Shown one piece after another: positions 10,848 through 19,655 of a stretch of 64,000 nucleotides of DNA; position 1 is the stretch's first letter, and each line of letters opens with the position of its first letter. Below the pieces are notes generated by a model, which saw only the letters and a program-made list of their open reading frames with translations, had not been told where the DNA came from and searched no databases. This stretch comes from Kumtagia sp964244725. Its GTDB lineage: Bacteria; Pseudomonadota; Alphaproteobacteria; Rhizobiales; Rhizobiaceae. The position numbers and the translations under genes are program-made. The DNA is taken from positions 1-64,000 of the forward strand of contig CAXTJQ010000019.1 of NCBI GenBank assembly GCA_964244725.1, written 5' to 3'.

Positions 10848-13118
10848 TCACAGAGGCACGCCGTGATCGTGCGCGAAGGTTTGCAGCAACGCGCGCATCG
10901 GCAGGCGCGCGCTGTGGCCGGCGAGGTTTTCGTCCAGGAACGCAGTCAGGTTGTTGACCGAAACCTCGGTCAGCATCGCCTTGACCGGCCCGATCGAGGC
11001 CGCGGACATCGAGATCGAACGGTAACCGATGCCGATCAGCGCCATCGCCGAGATCGGCCGCCCGGCCAGTTCGCCGCACAGCGTCACGGGCGTGCCGCTG
11101 CGCAGCCCGGCGTCGGCGATCTGCTTCAGGACCCGCAGGAACGGCACAGACAGCGTATCGAAGCGATCTGACAGGCGCGAGTTGCCGCGGTCCGTCGCCA
11201 TCACGAACTGGAACAGATCGTTCGACCCGACCGAGACGAAATCGACCGTCTTCATCAGTTCGTCGAGCTGCCACAGCAGGGACGGGACTTCGAGCATCGC
11301 CCCGATCTTGAGGCTGGTCGGCAGATGGTGACCGAAGCGCGAGAGATGCCGCACCTCGCGATCGATGATTTCGCGTGCTTGCGCGATCTCGCCGAGTTCT
11401 GTGACCATCGGCAGCATCAGCTTGAGCTCGCGTCCGCCCGCCGCCCGCAGCAGCGCGCGGATTTGCGTGCGCATCAGGCCCGGGCGGTCGAGCGTCAGCC
11501 GGATCGCGCGCCAGCCCAGCGCCGGGTTCTCCTCGGCCATCGCCTCCTTGAAATACGGCAGCACCTTGTCGCCGCCGATGTCCAATGTACGAAACGTCAC
11601 CGCCTTCCCCCGCGCCGCGTCCAGCACGTCGCGGTAGAGGCGCTCCTGCGCCTCGGCGCGCGGAAACGTCGAGGCGACCATGAACTGAAGCTCGGTGCGG
11701 AACAGGCCGATGCCTCCTGCCCCAGCCTCTCCGAGCTGCGGCAAGTCGACCGCGAGGCCCGCATTCATCATCAGCTCGACCGCGACGCCATCCTTCGAAA
11801 CCGAAGGCATCTTGCGCAATTCGCGGTAGAGTTGCTGCCGCTTCGCGCGGAACCGCACTTTTTCGGCATAAGCGGACTCGATGTCCTGCTGCGGCCGCAG
11901 ATGCAGAGAGCCGTTCTCACCGTCGACGATGATCGCATCGCCGTTTTCCGACATCGAGACCACGCCCTTGAGCTGGCCGACCACCGGAATGCCCATCGCG
12001 CGCGCCACGATCACCACATGGCTGGTCGCCGCGCCGTCCTCGAGCACCAGCCCGCGCAGCTTTTCGCGCGGATAGTCGAGGAGTTCCGCAGCCCCCATCG
12101 AGCGCGCGACGATGATCGCATCCTTTGGCAATGACGCCGCGACATCGTCTGCCGAACGGCCCATCAACTGCCGCAGCAGCCGGTTGGCGAGATCGTCGAA
12201 ATCGCTCATGCGCTCGCGCATGTACGGGTCGGTCATATGCACCAGGCGCGCCCGCATGTCGCTCTGCACCTTTTCGACCGCGGCCTCCGCCGTCAGGCCG
12301 TTGCGGATCGCCTCCTCGAGCCGGCGCACCCAGCCGCGATCGTTGGCGAACATCCGGTAGGCCTCGAGCACATCGCGATGCTCGCCCTCGAACGCCACCT
12401 CGCGCCGCGACAGCATGCTGTCGATCGACAGCCGCAGCGAGCCCAGCGACCCGTCGAGACGCTGAATTTCCGCGTCCGAATCCTCGTTGAACAGGTTGGT
12501 CACGACGATGCGCGGCTCGTGCAGCACGATGTGCCCAAGCCCGACGCCGTCGTTGAATGACAGGCCGGTGAAGGTCACCGGCCGGCGCAGGTCGAGTTCC
12601 ATTCCCGGCCGAGAAAGCCGCGCGAGGTCGCCCGTCGCGATCACTTCGGCGATGACCATGGCGGTGGTTTCGAGCGCCTCGATCTCGTCGTCGCGGTAGG
12701 TTCGCATCGTGCGGTTCTGCACCACGAGCACGCCGAGCGTCCTGCCCGCCCGCAGCACGGGCACGCCGAGGAACGAGCGATAAATCTCCTCGCCCGTCTC
12801 CGGCAGATAGGCGAAGGCCGGATGCTCCTGCGCGTTCGAAAGGTTGAGAGCGCGCGCGCTGGCGGCGATGGTGCCGACCAGGCCCTGGCCGAGACGCAAC
12901 TGGGCGTGGTGCACGGCGTTGGGGTTGAGGCCCTCGGTTGCGTAGAGTTCGAGGACGGAATCCGCGCGTAGCACGTAAAGCGAGCAGACCTCGGCCACCA
13001 TATTTCGCGCGATGTCGCGCACGATCTGGTCAAGCCGTTCCTGCGGCTCGAGCGCTTCGGCCATGAGTTCGCGCAGCCGCCGCAGAAGGACGCGTGGGCC
13101 GACGACCGAATCCCGCAT
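10848..13118 (-). CDS. ptsP: Phosphoenolpyruvate-protein phosphotransferase PtsP (EI-Ntr)
   Basis: First enzyme of the nitrogen-related phosphotransferase system, passing phosphate from PEP to NPr; 756 residues from the chosen start. A GAF domain occupies about 20-165. It is followed by the PEP-utiliser N domain, the phosphohistidine domain with TSHVVIVARAMGIPVVG (active His about residue 367), and the PEP-binding TIM barrel containing GIGLFRTELQFM and CGELAGRP. The frame opens at a TTG at 13148, but the ATG at 13118 has GGAGACGAGG in front of it. The gene follows lysC closely and precedes prfA by 10 bases. Confidence 0.95.
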   Translation of the reverse strand: MRDSVVGPRVLLRRLRELMAEALEPQERLDQIVRDIARNMVAEVCSLYVLRADSVLELYATEGLNPNAVHHAQLRLGQGLVGTIAASARALNLSNAQEHPAFAYLPETGEEIYRSFLGVPVLRAGRTLGVLVVQNRTMRTYRDDEIEALETTAMVIAEVIATGDLARLSRPGMELDLRRPVTFTGLSFNDGVGLGHIVLHEPRIVVTNLFNEDSDAEIQRLDGSLGSLRLSIDSMLSRREVAFEGEHRDVLEAYRMFANDRGWVRRLEEAIRNGLTAEAAVEKVQSDMRARLVHMTDPYMRERMSDFDDLANRLLRQLMGRSADDVAASLPKDAIIVARSMGAAELLDYPREKLRGLVLEDGAATSHVVIVARAMGIPVVGQLKGVVSMSENGDAIIVDGENGSLHLRPQQDIESAYAEKVRFRAKRQQLYRELRKMPSVSKDGVAVELMMNAGLAVDLPQLGEAGAGGIGLFRTELQFMVASTFPRAEAQERLYRDVLDAARGKAVTFRTLDIGGDKVLPYFKEAMAEENPALGWRAIRLTLDRPGLMRTQIRALLRAAGGRELKLMLPMVTELGEIAQAREIIDREVRHLSRFGHHLPTSLKIGAMLEVPSLLWQLDELMKTVDFVSVGSNDLFQFVMATDRGNSRLSDRFDTLSVPFLRVLKQIADAGLRSGTPVTLCGELAGRPISAMALIGIGYRSISMSAASIGPVKAMLTEVSVNNLTAFLDENLAGHSARLPMRALLQTFAHDHGVPL

Positions 13119-13144
13119 GTTCCTCGTCTCCAGACCGGCCGCGA

Positions 13145-14440
13145 TCAACGCCCCAACTGCAAATCCCGCTGCAGGTTGCTTCCGCTCTCATGCTTATCGA
13201 GGCCGTAGACGGAATGCAAAGTTCGAACGGCGAGTTCCGTGTAGGCGCCGTCGATCAGGATCGAGATTTTGATTTCCGAAGTCGTAATGGCGCGGATGTT
13301 GATGCTCTTGTCAGCCAGCGCCTTGAAGGCGGTCGCGGCGACGCCCGCATGGCTGCGCATTCCGATGCCGATCACCGAAATCTTCGACATGCCGTCGTCG
13401 TGCTGCAACACGTCGAACCCCACGGTGGCTTTGATTTCCTCCAGAACCACAAGTGCTTTGCCGACATCGCCGGACGGGACGGTGAAGGTCATGTCGGTGA
13501 GCTTGCCGTCCTCCGAAATGTTCTGGACGATCATGTCGACGTTGATGTTGGCGGCGGCCAGCGGGCCGAAGATCCCTGCCGCCACGCCGGGACGGTCTGA
13601 CACCCGTCTCAGAGAAACCTGCGCCTCGTCCTTGGCATAGGCGATACCGGTGACGACTTCGTGTTCCACGATCTCTTCCTCGTCGCAAATGAGCGTTCCG
13701 GGCGGATTTTCGAAATCCTCCATCCCGGGGGTGTCCGGGTCGTCGAAGGATGACCGCACGAAGGTGCGCACCCGGTGCACCATCGCAAGCTCGACGGAGC
13801 GAACTTGCAGCACCTTGGCGCCGAGCGAGGCCATTTCGAGCATTTCCTCGAACGAGATTTTGGCTAGCCTGCGCGCCTTGGGCTCGATGCGCGGATCGGT
13901 CGTATAGACCCCGTCGACGTCGGTATAGATGTCGCAGCGGTCGGCATGGACGGCGGCGGCGATAGCCACCGCGCTCGTATCCGATCCGCCGCGCCCGAGC
14001 GTCGAGATGCGGTTGTCCGGCGCGATGCCCTGGAAGCCGGCGATGACCGCGACCTGCCCTTCGCCGAAACGTTTGATCAGAAACGCGCCGTCGATCTCGG
14101 CAATGCGCGCCGCGCCGTGCGCGTTGTCGGTGCGGATCGGGATCTGCCAGCCCTGCCACGAGCGCGCGTGCACGCCGATATGCTGCAGCGCGATGGCGAG
14201 AAGGCCCGCCGTTACCTGCTCGCCCGAGGCGACGACGGCGTCGTATTCGCGCGCGTCGTGCATCGGCGAGGCTTCGCGCGTCCAGGCGACGAGTTCGTTC
14301 GTTTTACCCGACATCGCCGAAACGACGACTGCGACCTCATGGCCCGCATCGACCTCGCGTTTGACATGGCGCGCGACGTTTCGGATGCGACCGATGTCGG
14401 CGACGGACGTTCCGCCGAATTTCATCACGATACGCGACAT
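13145..14440 (-). CDS. lysC: Aspartate kinase
   Basis: Phosphorylates aspartate at the entry of lysine, methionine and threonine synthesis. It has 431 residues beginning MSRIVMKFGGTSV, which is the family start; longer upstream frames are rejected. The kinase domain covers about 1-245 (KFGGTSV, GRGGSDTSAVAIAAA, YTDVDGVYTTDPRI). Two ACT domains follow (about 265-330 and 345-410), which in this family bind the feedback inhibitor. Its stop lies 26 bases before the ptsP start, so co-transcription is likely. Confidence 0.96.
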   Translation of the reverse strand: MSRIVMKFGGTSVADIGRIRNVARHVKREVDAGHEVAVVVSAMSGKTNELVAWTREASPMHDAREYDAVVASGEQVTAGLLAIALQHIGVHARSWQGWQIPIRTDNAHGAARIAEIDGAFLIKRFGEGQVAVIAGFQGIAPDNRISTLGRGGSDTSAVAIAAAVHADRCDIYTDVDGVYTTDPRIEPKARRLAKISFEEMLEMASLGAKVLQVRSVELAMVHRVRTFVRSSFDDPDTPGMEDFENPPGTLICDEEEIVEHEVVTGIAYAKDEAQVSLRRVSDRPGVAAGIFGPLAAANINVDMIVQNISEDGKLTDMTFTVPSGDVGKALVVLEEIKATVGFDVLQHDDGMSKISVIGIGMRSHAGVAATAFKALADKSINIRAITTSEIKISILIDGAYTELAVRTLHSVYGLDKHESGSNLQRDLQLGR

Positions 14441-14665
14441 GGAAAAGCGTTCGACCCGCCGGATTGTCTGGGCTCGCTGGAAGCCGTGAAAAGGTCGGCG
14501 GCGCGCTGACCATCCGCCCCGAGTGCGCGCCTCCATAGCCAAGTCTCGAAAGCCACGCAAGACGACGCGGATCGGCGTTCGCATTTGCACTGATCGCCCG
14601 ATGTCTATCCCCGGTCAGAAATCCGGTTGGCGAAAACGTCGCGACCCTTTATGTCTCTCCAGGTC

Positions 14666-14742
14666 GGTCCCGTAGCTCAGTAGGATAGAGCGCAAGATTC
14701 CTAATCTTGAGGCCACTGGTTCGAATCCAGTCGGGATCGCCA
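14666..14742 (+). tRNA. tRNA-Arg (anticodon CCT)
   Basis: A complete cloverleaf can be drawn. The acceptor stem GGTCCCG pairs with CGGGATC (one G-U pair), the D stem is GCTC/GAGC, and the anticodon stem CAAGA/TCTTG encloses TTCCTAA, so the anticodon is CCT. The T stem is ACTGG/CCAGT around TTCGAAT. Discriminator G and an encoded CCA complete it. The 3' end is the attachment site of the island that follows; the gene stays intact on this side. Confidence 0.95.
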
Positions 14743-14743
14743 G
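14703..14743 (+). repeat. attL: island attachment repeat inside tRNA-Arg
   Basis: A 41-bp sequence covering the 3' half of the anticodon stem, the T arm, the acceptor strand and CCA, plus one G. It is identical to 27453-27493. Just upstream the copies differ by one base: CCTAATC here and CCTAAATC at the right end. Confidence 0.93.
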
Positions 14744-14859
14744 CGTTTCCGCAGGTTGCTGCGGAACGACGCGTGAACGGATTGTGTTGTGCGGAAAAAC
14801 GTGCGGATCGTTTATCCGCACGGCTTGCTCGCGGGCGCGTTGGCGCGCAGGATCGGGAC

Positions 14860-15033
14860 ATGCAACTTGGCTACCAGATCATCGTGCTTGTGTGGATGTT
14901 TGGTGGTTTTTTTCAAATCATCCGATCACGCGTTAAGGGCCGCGCGAAGGACGTAGCAGTGTGGGTCTGGATCGGCGTGTTGGTAGTCGCGGCTATCGTT
15001 CACGGCGTCATTTTCGACACGCTCGCCGATTGA
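14860..15033 (+). CDS. Small membrane protein
   Basis: 57 residues that would span the membrane twice (YQIIVLVWMFGGFFQII and VAVWVWIGVLVVAAIVHGVIF) with a short basic loop between. GATCGGGA precedes the ATG. It is the first frame inside the left end of the island, just after tRNA-Arg, and converges on the ATPase gene. I do not recognise a family. Small two-helix proteins at island ends can be effectors or remnants; nothing here decides between these. Confidence 0.5.
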   Translation: MQLGYQIIVLVWMFGGFFQIIRSRVKGRAKDVAVWVWIGVLVVAAIVHGVIFDTLAD

Positions 15034-16726
15034 TCATATGCCAAATTCCGCGTCGCCGTCGCCTTCGTAGAACGCGATCATCTTGGCGATGCCCGAGTCG
15101 GCCATTTCCGGATGCGTCGCCAGGTAGTGCTTCAGGATGTTGGTGGCCGACTGCGGTCGTATCGCATTTCGCAACGAGATCATCCGGTTTTACCGGCTTG
15201 GACGTTCCATCGGACTGATCCTCAAAACATGCAATGATCAATGGAATTTTCGTACCTGACGCAACCGAGAGCTCAAGTTTTCCCCGCTCCAAGATCACAC
15301 GATCAATTCGAGAACCGAACGGTCTCTTCTCCCGAACATCTCGGTCGCCTTGCCCCTTGTTACCGCGCTTACTGCCTGCCCCTTCGTTGGCATCATCACC
15401 GGACGCATCTCGCTGATCTAGAAAGTCACGCATCAGATCGCGAAATGCCTTAAGAGCCTTTCGCGCGCGCTCTTGTTCTTGAGGGGCGGTTTCGGTCGCT
15501 TGAGCCTGTTGGATCTTGATGGCTAGGTCTTTGACTTGATCAACGACCCAAGCTTCGAGGGCACGAACAAGCGGGGTGTCAGCTAGATAATTGCGATCCG
15601 CTCCCAATAGATGTTCATCGATCAGCGCGGGACAATCGAGCCTGCCTCCTATGAAATAGACCGCCGGCATAGCCAAGCCGAGCGCCGGAAGCGGCCAATT
15701 CGCGACATTGTTCCTCGAGTTCCACAAACGCAGGACGTTCCTGGCTTTCAAATCCTCTGAAAGCGACAGATTGCTCTTCGTTGTTTCCAGCCTCAGCTTC
15801 CCACTCGACTGCGTTGGCAGGCTGATGGTTACACTTTCCTTTGTGCTCGGATCGGTCAGAATATCGGGAATGGCAATTTCAAGGGGCTGCTCAAAGCCGG
15901 GATACGGATCAAGCCCCGAAATTTGCAGCGGGCCACCCTTGATGGGGCTCCCATCAACAATCAGCCAGACATCGCATGTCTCAAGCGTCAGAGCAGTTTG
16001 CCCATGATCCATGATCAAGTCGGCAAGGCGACTGACGCGTGTATCCATGCCGTCTATACGCGCCTTGATCCATTCGGCGACTTGGTCAACTGTGATTGCG
16101 GTAAAGGCTTTGCGTTTTAGGAATGCAGCCTGCACGGCAGATGGCAGGCCACCTACGGCAAGGTTGAAATTGTGCAAGAATTGGTCGAGCCGGTTGGTTG
16201 GACTTGATTCGGCGATATTGTCGAGCCGTACCCCATTCTCGACGCCAAAACCCGGCTTGTATCGAACGGCACTATCATCGTTCTGATAACCCATTCGTGT
16301 GTATTTTCCGTCGCAGCACGACTCCATCGTTGCGGTCTTGGATGCGCCGCGGACCATAAAGGCTTTGCCGCCGTTGCCATGGCCGGCTTCAATCTGATCA
16401 GCAAGCGATTGGCGCGCTCCCTGCTTGCCTGACCATATCTTCCAGTGTTCGAAATCTTCTGCCTTGGCGCCTGCGAAATCGAGGACTCCGAGCTTTCTGT
16501 TCTTGGTGTCAATCAAAATAGCGATTTGTCGATCGCTATGATCATCAATACCGAGGCGGAGATACTGATCTTTTGAGTTCTTAACTAGCTCTGGGAGCCC
16601 ATCTCGCACTTGAGCGAAACGGCCAAGTAGTTGATCGAGTGTGTGCTCAATATCAATGGGAACATCATTGGAAAATTCGAACATGCCAGCCCCATCATGT
16701 TTGATTTTCATGAGCGCACTCATCAT
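15008..16726 (-). CDS. GHKL-fold ATPase of unknown function (candidate defence protein)
   Basis: About 572 residues with an N-terminal Bergerat ATP-binding fold. The N-box is ELVKNSKDQYL (about residues 46-56). The next box reads LGVLDFAGAKAEDF and the glycine lid GHGNGGKAFMV (about 115-125). These resemble the HATPase_c_3 group that includes MORC-like proteins. A middle domain and a charged linker (about 440-480) follow. The frame opens at a TTG overlapping the previous stop, but the ATG at 16726 with GAGAGG is preferred. It lies 8 bases after the 89-residue gene and is clearly AT-richer than its neighbours. The last 55 or so residues look out of frame: another frame there (15034-15183) reads as normal protein, so the 3' end may be frameshifted. 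Function is unknown. Confidence 0.7.
   Translation of the reverse strand: MMSALMKIKHDGAGMFEFSNDVPIDIEHTLDQLLGRFAQVRDGLPELVKNSKDQYLRLGIDDHSDRQIAILIDTKNRKLGVLDFAGAKAEDFEHWKIWSGKQGARQSLADQIEAGHGNGGKAFMVRGASKTATMESCCDGKYTRMGYQNDDSAVRYKPGFGVENGVRLDNIAESSPTNRLDQFLHNFNLAVGGLPSAVQAAFLKRKAFTAITVDQVAEWIKARIDGMDTRVSRLADLIMDHGQTALTLETCDVWLIVDGSPIKGGPLQISGLDPYPGFEQPLEIAIPDILTDPSTKESVTISLPTQSSGKLRLETTKSNLSLSEDLKARNVLRLWNSRNNVANWPLPALGLAMPAVYFIGGRLDCPALIDEHLLGADRNYLADTPLVRALEAWVVDQVKDLAIKIQQAQATETAPQEQERARKALKAFRDLMRDFLDQRDASGDDANEGAGSKRGNKGQGDRDVREKRPFGSRIDRVILERGKLELSVASGTKIPLIIACFEDQSDGTSKPVKPDDLVAKCDTTAVGHQHPEALPGDASGNGRLGHRQDDRVLRRRRRRGIWHMINRRACRK
15034..15183 (-). other. Alternative-frame 3' tail or small ORF at the end of the GHKL ATPase gene
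   Basis: Overlapping the 3' end of the ATPase gene in another frame is a 49-codon frame starting MISLRNAIRP and containing ILKHYLATHPEMADSGIAKM and FYEGDGDAEFGI. It has natural protein composition, whereas the ATPase frame over the same bases becomes Arg/Gly-rich. It stops at 15034, directly abutting the small membrane gene. It could be the true ATPase C-terminus after a one-base shift, a separate small gene, or the remnant of an older gene. Confidence 0.45.
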
Positions 16727-16734
16727 AAAACCTC

Positions 16735-17004
16735 TCAAAACTTAAAGCGAGAACCCGCTCGCGCTTTAGGTGATTCAAACCGGCTTTCGATCTCGCTCAC
16801 TGCATCCCTGAGCGCTTTGAGAAGCTTGCGAATTTCTCCGTCCTCCCATTCGTAAAGTTGACGATTCGACAATTTGCCAATGCGGGAAATTGCATCAATA
16901 GCGCGGTTCGTGCGCCCCTCCGCGATTTCCCTGAATTTCGCGTGTTTCGATGGCGCGACCGTAGCAGCAGCTTCCTTGCTCAAAAACGCCTCCAATACTC
17001 TCAT
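16735..17004 (-). CDS. Small helical protein paired with the GHKL ATPase
   Basis: 89 residues, predicted all-helical and charged. The core RAIDAISRIGKLSNRQLYEW is followed by an amphipathic helix (EIRKLLKALRDAVSEIESRF). I have the impression that I-G-x-L-S-N followed by Y recurs in small bacterial proteins of unknown role, but cannot verify it. The gene ends 8 bases before the ATPase ATG, so the two are co-transcribed and probably functionally linked. It shares the AT-rich composition of the ATPase. No function can be assigned; a partner or regulator of the ATPase is the simplest reading. Confidence 0.65.
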   Translation of the reverse strand: MRVLEAFLSKEAAATVAPSKHAKFREIAEGRTNRAIDAISRIGKLSNRQLYEWEDGEIRKLLKALRDAVSEIESRFESPKARAGSRFKF

Positions 17005-17214
17005 CGCCGATTGTTCAAAACCAGTATGGGTACGGTGACGTGGAGAGTCAATATGCGGTGCAAATTTTCGCTTAATACTGTCGCCATAAGTGCTGACGGC
17101 TCTCGGATTCCGCTATGATTCCCTACGTTCCACGGTTTAAAATCGCGCGGGGATGCGACCGACTGCGATGGTCGAAAGATGTAAAATCCGCATCGCTACT
17201 AGGATAAAAATCTA

Positions 17215-17466
17215 ATGGGCAACGCTGAAGCAGGGCAACGCCGAGACGATATCGCTACATGGCGGGCATTCTCGACGGCCTACGCGCAATGGGCGGGAGA
17301 TCTAAACAGGCATGTTCCGATCGAGGCGCTCGGCGAGGCTTGCTCGATCGTAGCTATCCAAGCGTGCAACGACGCCCTATCGGCCTATGATATCGAGCAA
17401 AAAATTCTTTCCAATTTGCAATGCATAGGACTTCGGGCGAGCGCTTTTCGTGCCCTGAGGACGTAG
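17215..17466 (+). CDS. Hypothetical protein
   Basis: 83 residues with balanced composition (TWRAFSTAYAQWAGDLNRHV, QACNDALSAYDIEQKIL) and predicted helices. It is divergent from the ATPase pair, with 210 bases of AT-rich spacer between them that could hold a two-way promoter. AGGATA lies about 10 bases before the ATG. No family recognised. Its composition suits a real gene better than a chance frame, but support is modest. Confidence 0.45.
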   Translation: MGNAEAGQRRDDIATWRAFSTAYAQWAGDLNRHVPIEALGEACSIVAIQACNDALSAYDIEQKILSNLQCIGLRASAFRALRT

Positions 17467-17605
17467 TTCTGTTGTCATGGAAGAACTATTCCACCCTCGA
17501 CCCAATCCGCTAAGACCTTGGCCTCGCCCCTTCATCGCGAGTAAAAAGGCGAGGCCAAGAATATGTGCGGACCGGTTGGAAAGATATCGCCGTGTTCAGC
17601 GTCCG

Positions 17606-18058
17606 TCAGGGAGTGCAGGCCGATCGCCTCTTTTTTCTTCCCGGCACCTGCTCCCCACGCGCCCGCATACGGCTCGCGTACCACCTGACGGACTTCGCTG
17701 TCGCCCGAGCACCATTGAGCCGACGGTTGATCTCCGCGGCGATCTCGGCGTGAGACCAATCCGGCCGTTCGACGATAAGTTGCTCGGCGAGCCGACCTAC
17801 GCCGAGTCCACGGCTCGATACGGAGCTCCGTGGTGACCTCGGAGGCTTAGGCCCTGGCGTCGGCTCATTCCCGGCGACCGAAGGCTTCTGCGGCCACCGG
17901 AACGCGCCTGGGTCGAATCGGTATTTGGCGACAAGCTCCTCGGCCTTCTCGAAGGCAGCCGTGGCCTCGCCTTTCGTGCACCCGTTGGCCACCGTCTTCC
18001 CCAGCAGAGCCTCAATCCGCCGCTTGACCAGCGGCAGCTCCTTCTTCGCATCTTTCAT
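17606..18058 (-). CDS. DUF2786-like protein
   Basis: 150 residues. The N-terminal 45 residues (KRRIEALLGKTVANG, GEATAAFEKAEELVAKY) match the pattern of DUF2786 domains, which are common in phages and mobile elements. A Pro/Ser-rich linker and a basic C-terminal helical segment (HAEIAAEINRRLNGARATA) follow, the latter resembling a small DNA-binding domain. The ATG at 18058 is preferred to the GTG one codon earlier. GGAGAAACGTG lies upstream. It sits in the accessory part of the island. Role unknown. Confidence 0.6.
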   Translation of the reverse strand: MKDAKKELPLVKRRIEALLGKTVANGCTKGEATAAFEKAEELVAKYRFDPGAFRWPQKPSVAGNEPTPGPKPPRSPRSSVSSRGLGVGRLAEQLIVERPDWSHAEIAAEINRRLNGARATAKSVRWYASRMRARGEQVPGRKKRRSACTP

Positions 18059-18142
18059 CACGTTTCTCCCACCGGCCCGATGCCGGCAGGAATACGCTGT
18101 CGTGAAAGGGGAGTGCCGCGAGCCGGGCCGGAGAGAAAAACT

Positions 18143-18466
18143 TCAGTGCTCAATCGCCCGCCGGCGGTCGTCTTCCCCGATGACGCCCGCTTGGAGTTCG
18201 ACCACGACCCGCTTCAGGAATTGCCGGTGCCGGCCGTCCGGCGCGAACGATGCGGCGAGCATATGGTCGCCGATCACGTCCAGCGCCCGCTGGCCGTACC
18301 ATTGGCGATAGCGGTCGGCCGCTTGCCGAACGTCGGCTTCCGACGGCGCCTCGCGGCTGGACAAGCGCTCGGCAATGAGGATCAGAACGCCGCCGACTAT
18401 TGCGGCCACATACCAGGTGGCGATCGCCGTATAGATCCAGGTGAGTGCGGTTCTGAGAAGGTCCAC
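18143..18466 (-). CDS. Hypothetical membrane protein
   Basis: 107 residues with one hydrophobic segment near the N-terminus (ATWYVAAIVGGVLILIAERL, about 15-35). A charged cytoplasmic part with Arg-rich helices (RQWYGQRALDVIGDHMLAAS) follows. It lies between the DUF2786-like gene and the divergent XRE regulator in the island. No known family recognised. Confidence 0.5.
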   Translation of the reverse strand: MDLLRTALTWIYTAIATWYVAAIVGGVLILIAERLSSREAPSEADVRQAADRYRQWYGQRALDVIGDHMLAASFAPDGRHRQFLKRVVVELQAGVIGEDDRRRAIEH

Positions 18467-18582
18467 AATCGCAAGCCGGTTAGGAATGTTCCTGTAGATT
18501 ATCGTCTACATCAGCGCTTGCGAATACCAATTGTGACGATGAGTCCGTGGACGATCAGTCCACATTCCGACGCCATGCGGTC

Positions 18583-18801
18583 ATGGCGGACTACCGGAGA
18601 GTCTTGGCGGAGAACATGAAGGCGGCGCGGAAAGCTCTCGACCTATCGCAGGAGGCGCTTGCGCTGGAAACGGAGATAGACCGGACCTACATTTCAGGTA
18701 TTGAAAGGGGGAAACGCAACCCTTCCCTGACCTTGATCGTCAAGCTTGCCGATCGGCTGGAGACAACGCCGGCAGCGCTGCTCACTCCGGCCAAGCGTTA
18801 A
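18583..18801 (+). CDS. XRE-family helix-turn-helix transcriptional regulator
   Basis: 72 residues from the ATG at 18583 (84 if the GTG at 18547 is used). The Cro/C1-type fold is complete: NMKAARKALDLSQEALALE, TYISGIERGKRNPSLTLIVK, then LADRLETTPAALL. Such single-domain regulators usually control lysogeny or accessory genes of mobile elements. It is divergent from the small membrane-protein gene, so the 18467-18582 spacer is its likely control region; it converges almost directly on the head-tail genes. Confidence 0.85.
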   Translation: MADYRRVLAENMKAARKALDLSQEALALETEIDRTYISGIERGKRNPSLTLIVKLADRLETTPAALLTPAKR

Positions 18802-18803
18802 CC

Positions 18804-19244
18804 TCAATCTTTCAGCACCCTCGCGCCCCGAACACTCGCAAGCCCGTCCATGACGGCTATCCGCACGAAATCGGACGGCGCCTGCTTGGAGTGGCCGTCG
18901 TTGAGCGGCCCGATGTAGGGCAGGTTGTTGGTGATGTGGATCGATCCGTTCTTCTCGATGTCGAACGTCTCGATGACCTGCTCGGCTGTCTCGATCGCTG
19001 CAACGGCATTGGCCTCGCCGGTCGATCCCTTCTCGCCGGGAACCCGCGCCGGAAAAAATCCCTCGAAGGCAGCATCCATCTGAGCGGTCCAGTTGCTTCT
19101 TGCCCTGCCGGTATCGACCGGCGTGTTGGAGATGACGCTGCGGGCAACCGCACCCGCGCAGTCTTTCACGGCCCGCTCGACATTGCCCTCGACCTGCATG
19201 GCGATCCGGTTCATGCGCTTGGCAAAGTCATCAAGCCCCGCCAT
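18804..19244 (-). CDS. HK97 gp10-like phage head-tail protein
   Basis: 146 residues resembling the HK97 gp10 family of head-tail completion or minor tail proteins: MAGLDDFAKRMNRIA, then SVISNTPVDTGRARSNWTA, and INNLPYIGPLNDGHS-like features near the C-terminus (NNLPYIGPLNDGHSKQAPSD). The VDTGRARSNW motif is characteristic of the group. The start overlaps the stop region of the upstream gene by 14 bases, as is usual in phage late operons. It is the most recognisable structural gene in the island. Confidence 0.75.
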   Translation of the reverse strand: MAGLDDFAKRMNRIAMQVEGNVERAVKDCAGAVARSVISNTPVDTGRARSNWTAQMDAAFEGFFPARVPGEKGSTGEANAVAAIETAEQVIETFDIEKNGSIHITNNLPYIGPLNDGHSKQAPSDFVRIAVMDGLASVRGARVLKD

Positions 19245-19653
19245 GGCCGCTCTCCTCTGCGATTGTGCCCGCCAGTTCCATCTCCCGCTGGGCGCGGCCG
19301 ACGAGCAACGCCATCAGCGGGTCCCCGGCTTGGAGGTACGGCAGCAGGCGCGGGTGTACCGCGCCGGCGCGCCCGTCCACCGGCCACGGCCCCCGAACCA
19401 AGAGCAGGACGCCGAGCGCGCCCGACATCGCCGGGACCACGACCGCCCGGTAGCCGATGTCGAGCAGCCTCTCGGCATGATGGGCCTCCATGTAGATGTG
19501 GCCAGCGTAGCGGTCGGCGCCGAGCCCGGCCTCTGCCCACAAGTCCTTGACCTGGATCACGGGCCTGCCGGCGAGGTGGCGTGCGAGCCGCACCCGGTAG
19601 GCCTTGTTGAGGCGCGCAAGTTCCGCCCGTGCGGGGTCGCCATGTCGCGCCAT
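19231..19653 (-). CDS. Phage-type hypothetical protein
   Basis: 140 residues, overlapping the gp10-like gene by 14 bases and following the 88-residue gene by 2 bases, so it is in the same operon. Contains YRVRLARHLAGRPVIQVKDL and a hydrophobic stretch (YRAVVVPAMSGALGVLLLV). Position between small structural genes suggests a head-tail or tail-associated role, but I recognise no family. Confidence 0.6.
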   Translation of the reverse strand: MARHGDPARAELARLNKAYRVRLARHLAGRPVIQVKDLWAEAGLGADRYAGHIYMEAHHAERLLDIGYRAVVVPAMSGALGVLLLVRGPWPVDGRAGAVHPRLLPYLQAGDPLMALLVGRAQREMELAGTIAEESGHGGA

Positions 19654-19655
19654 GA

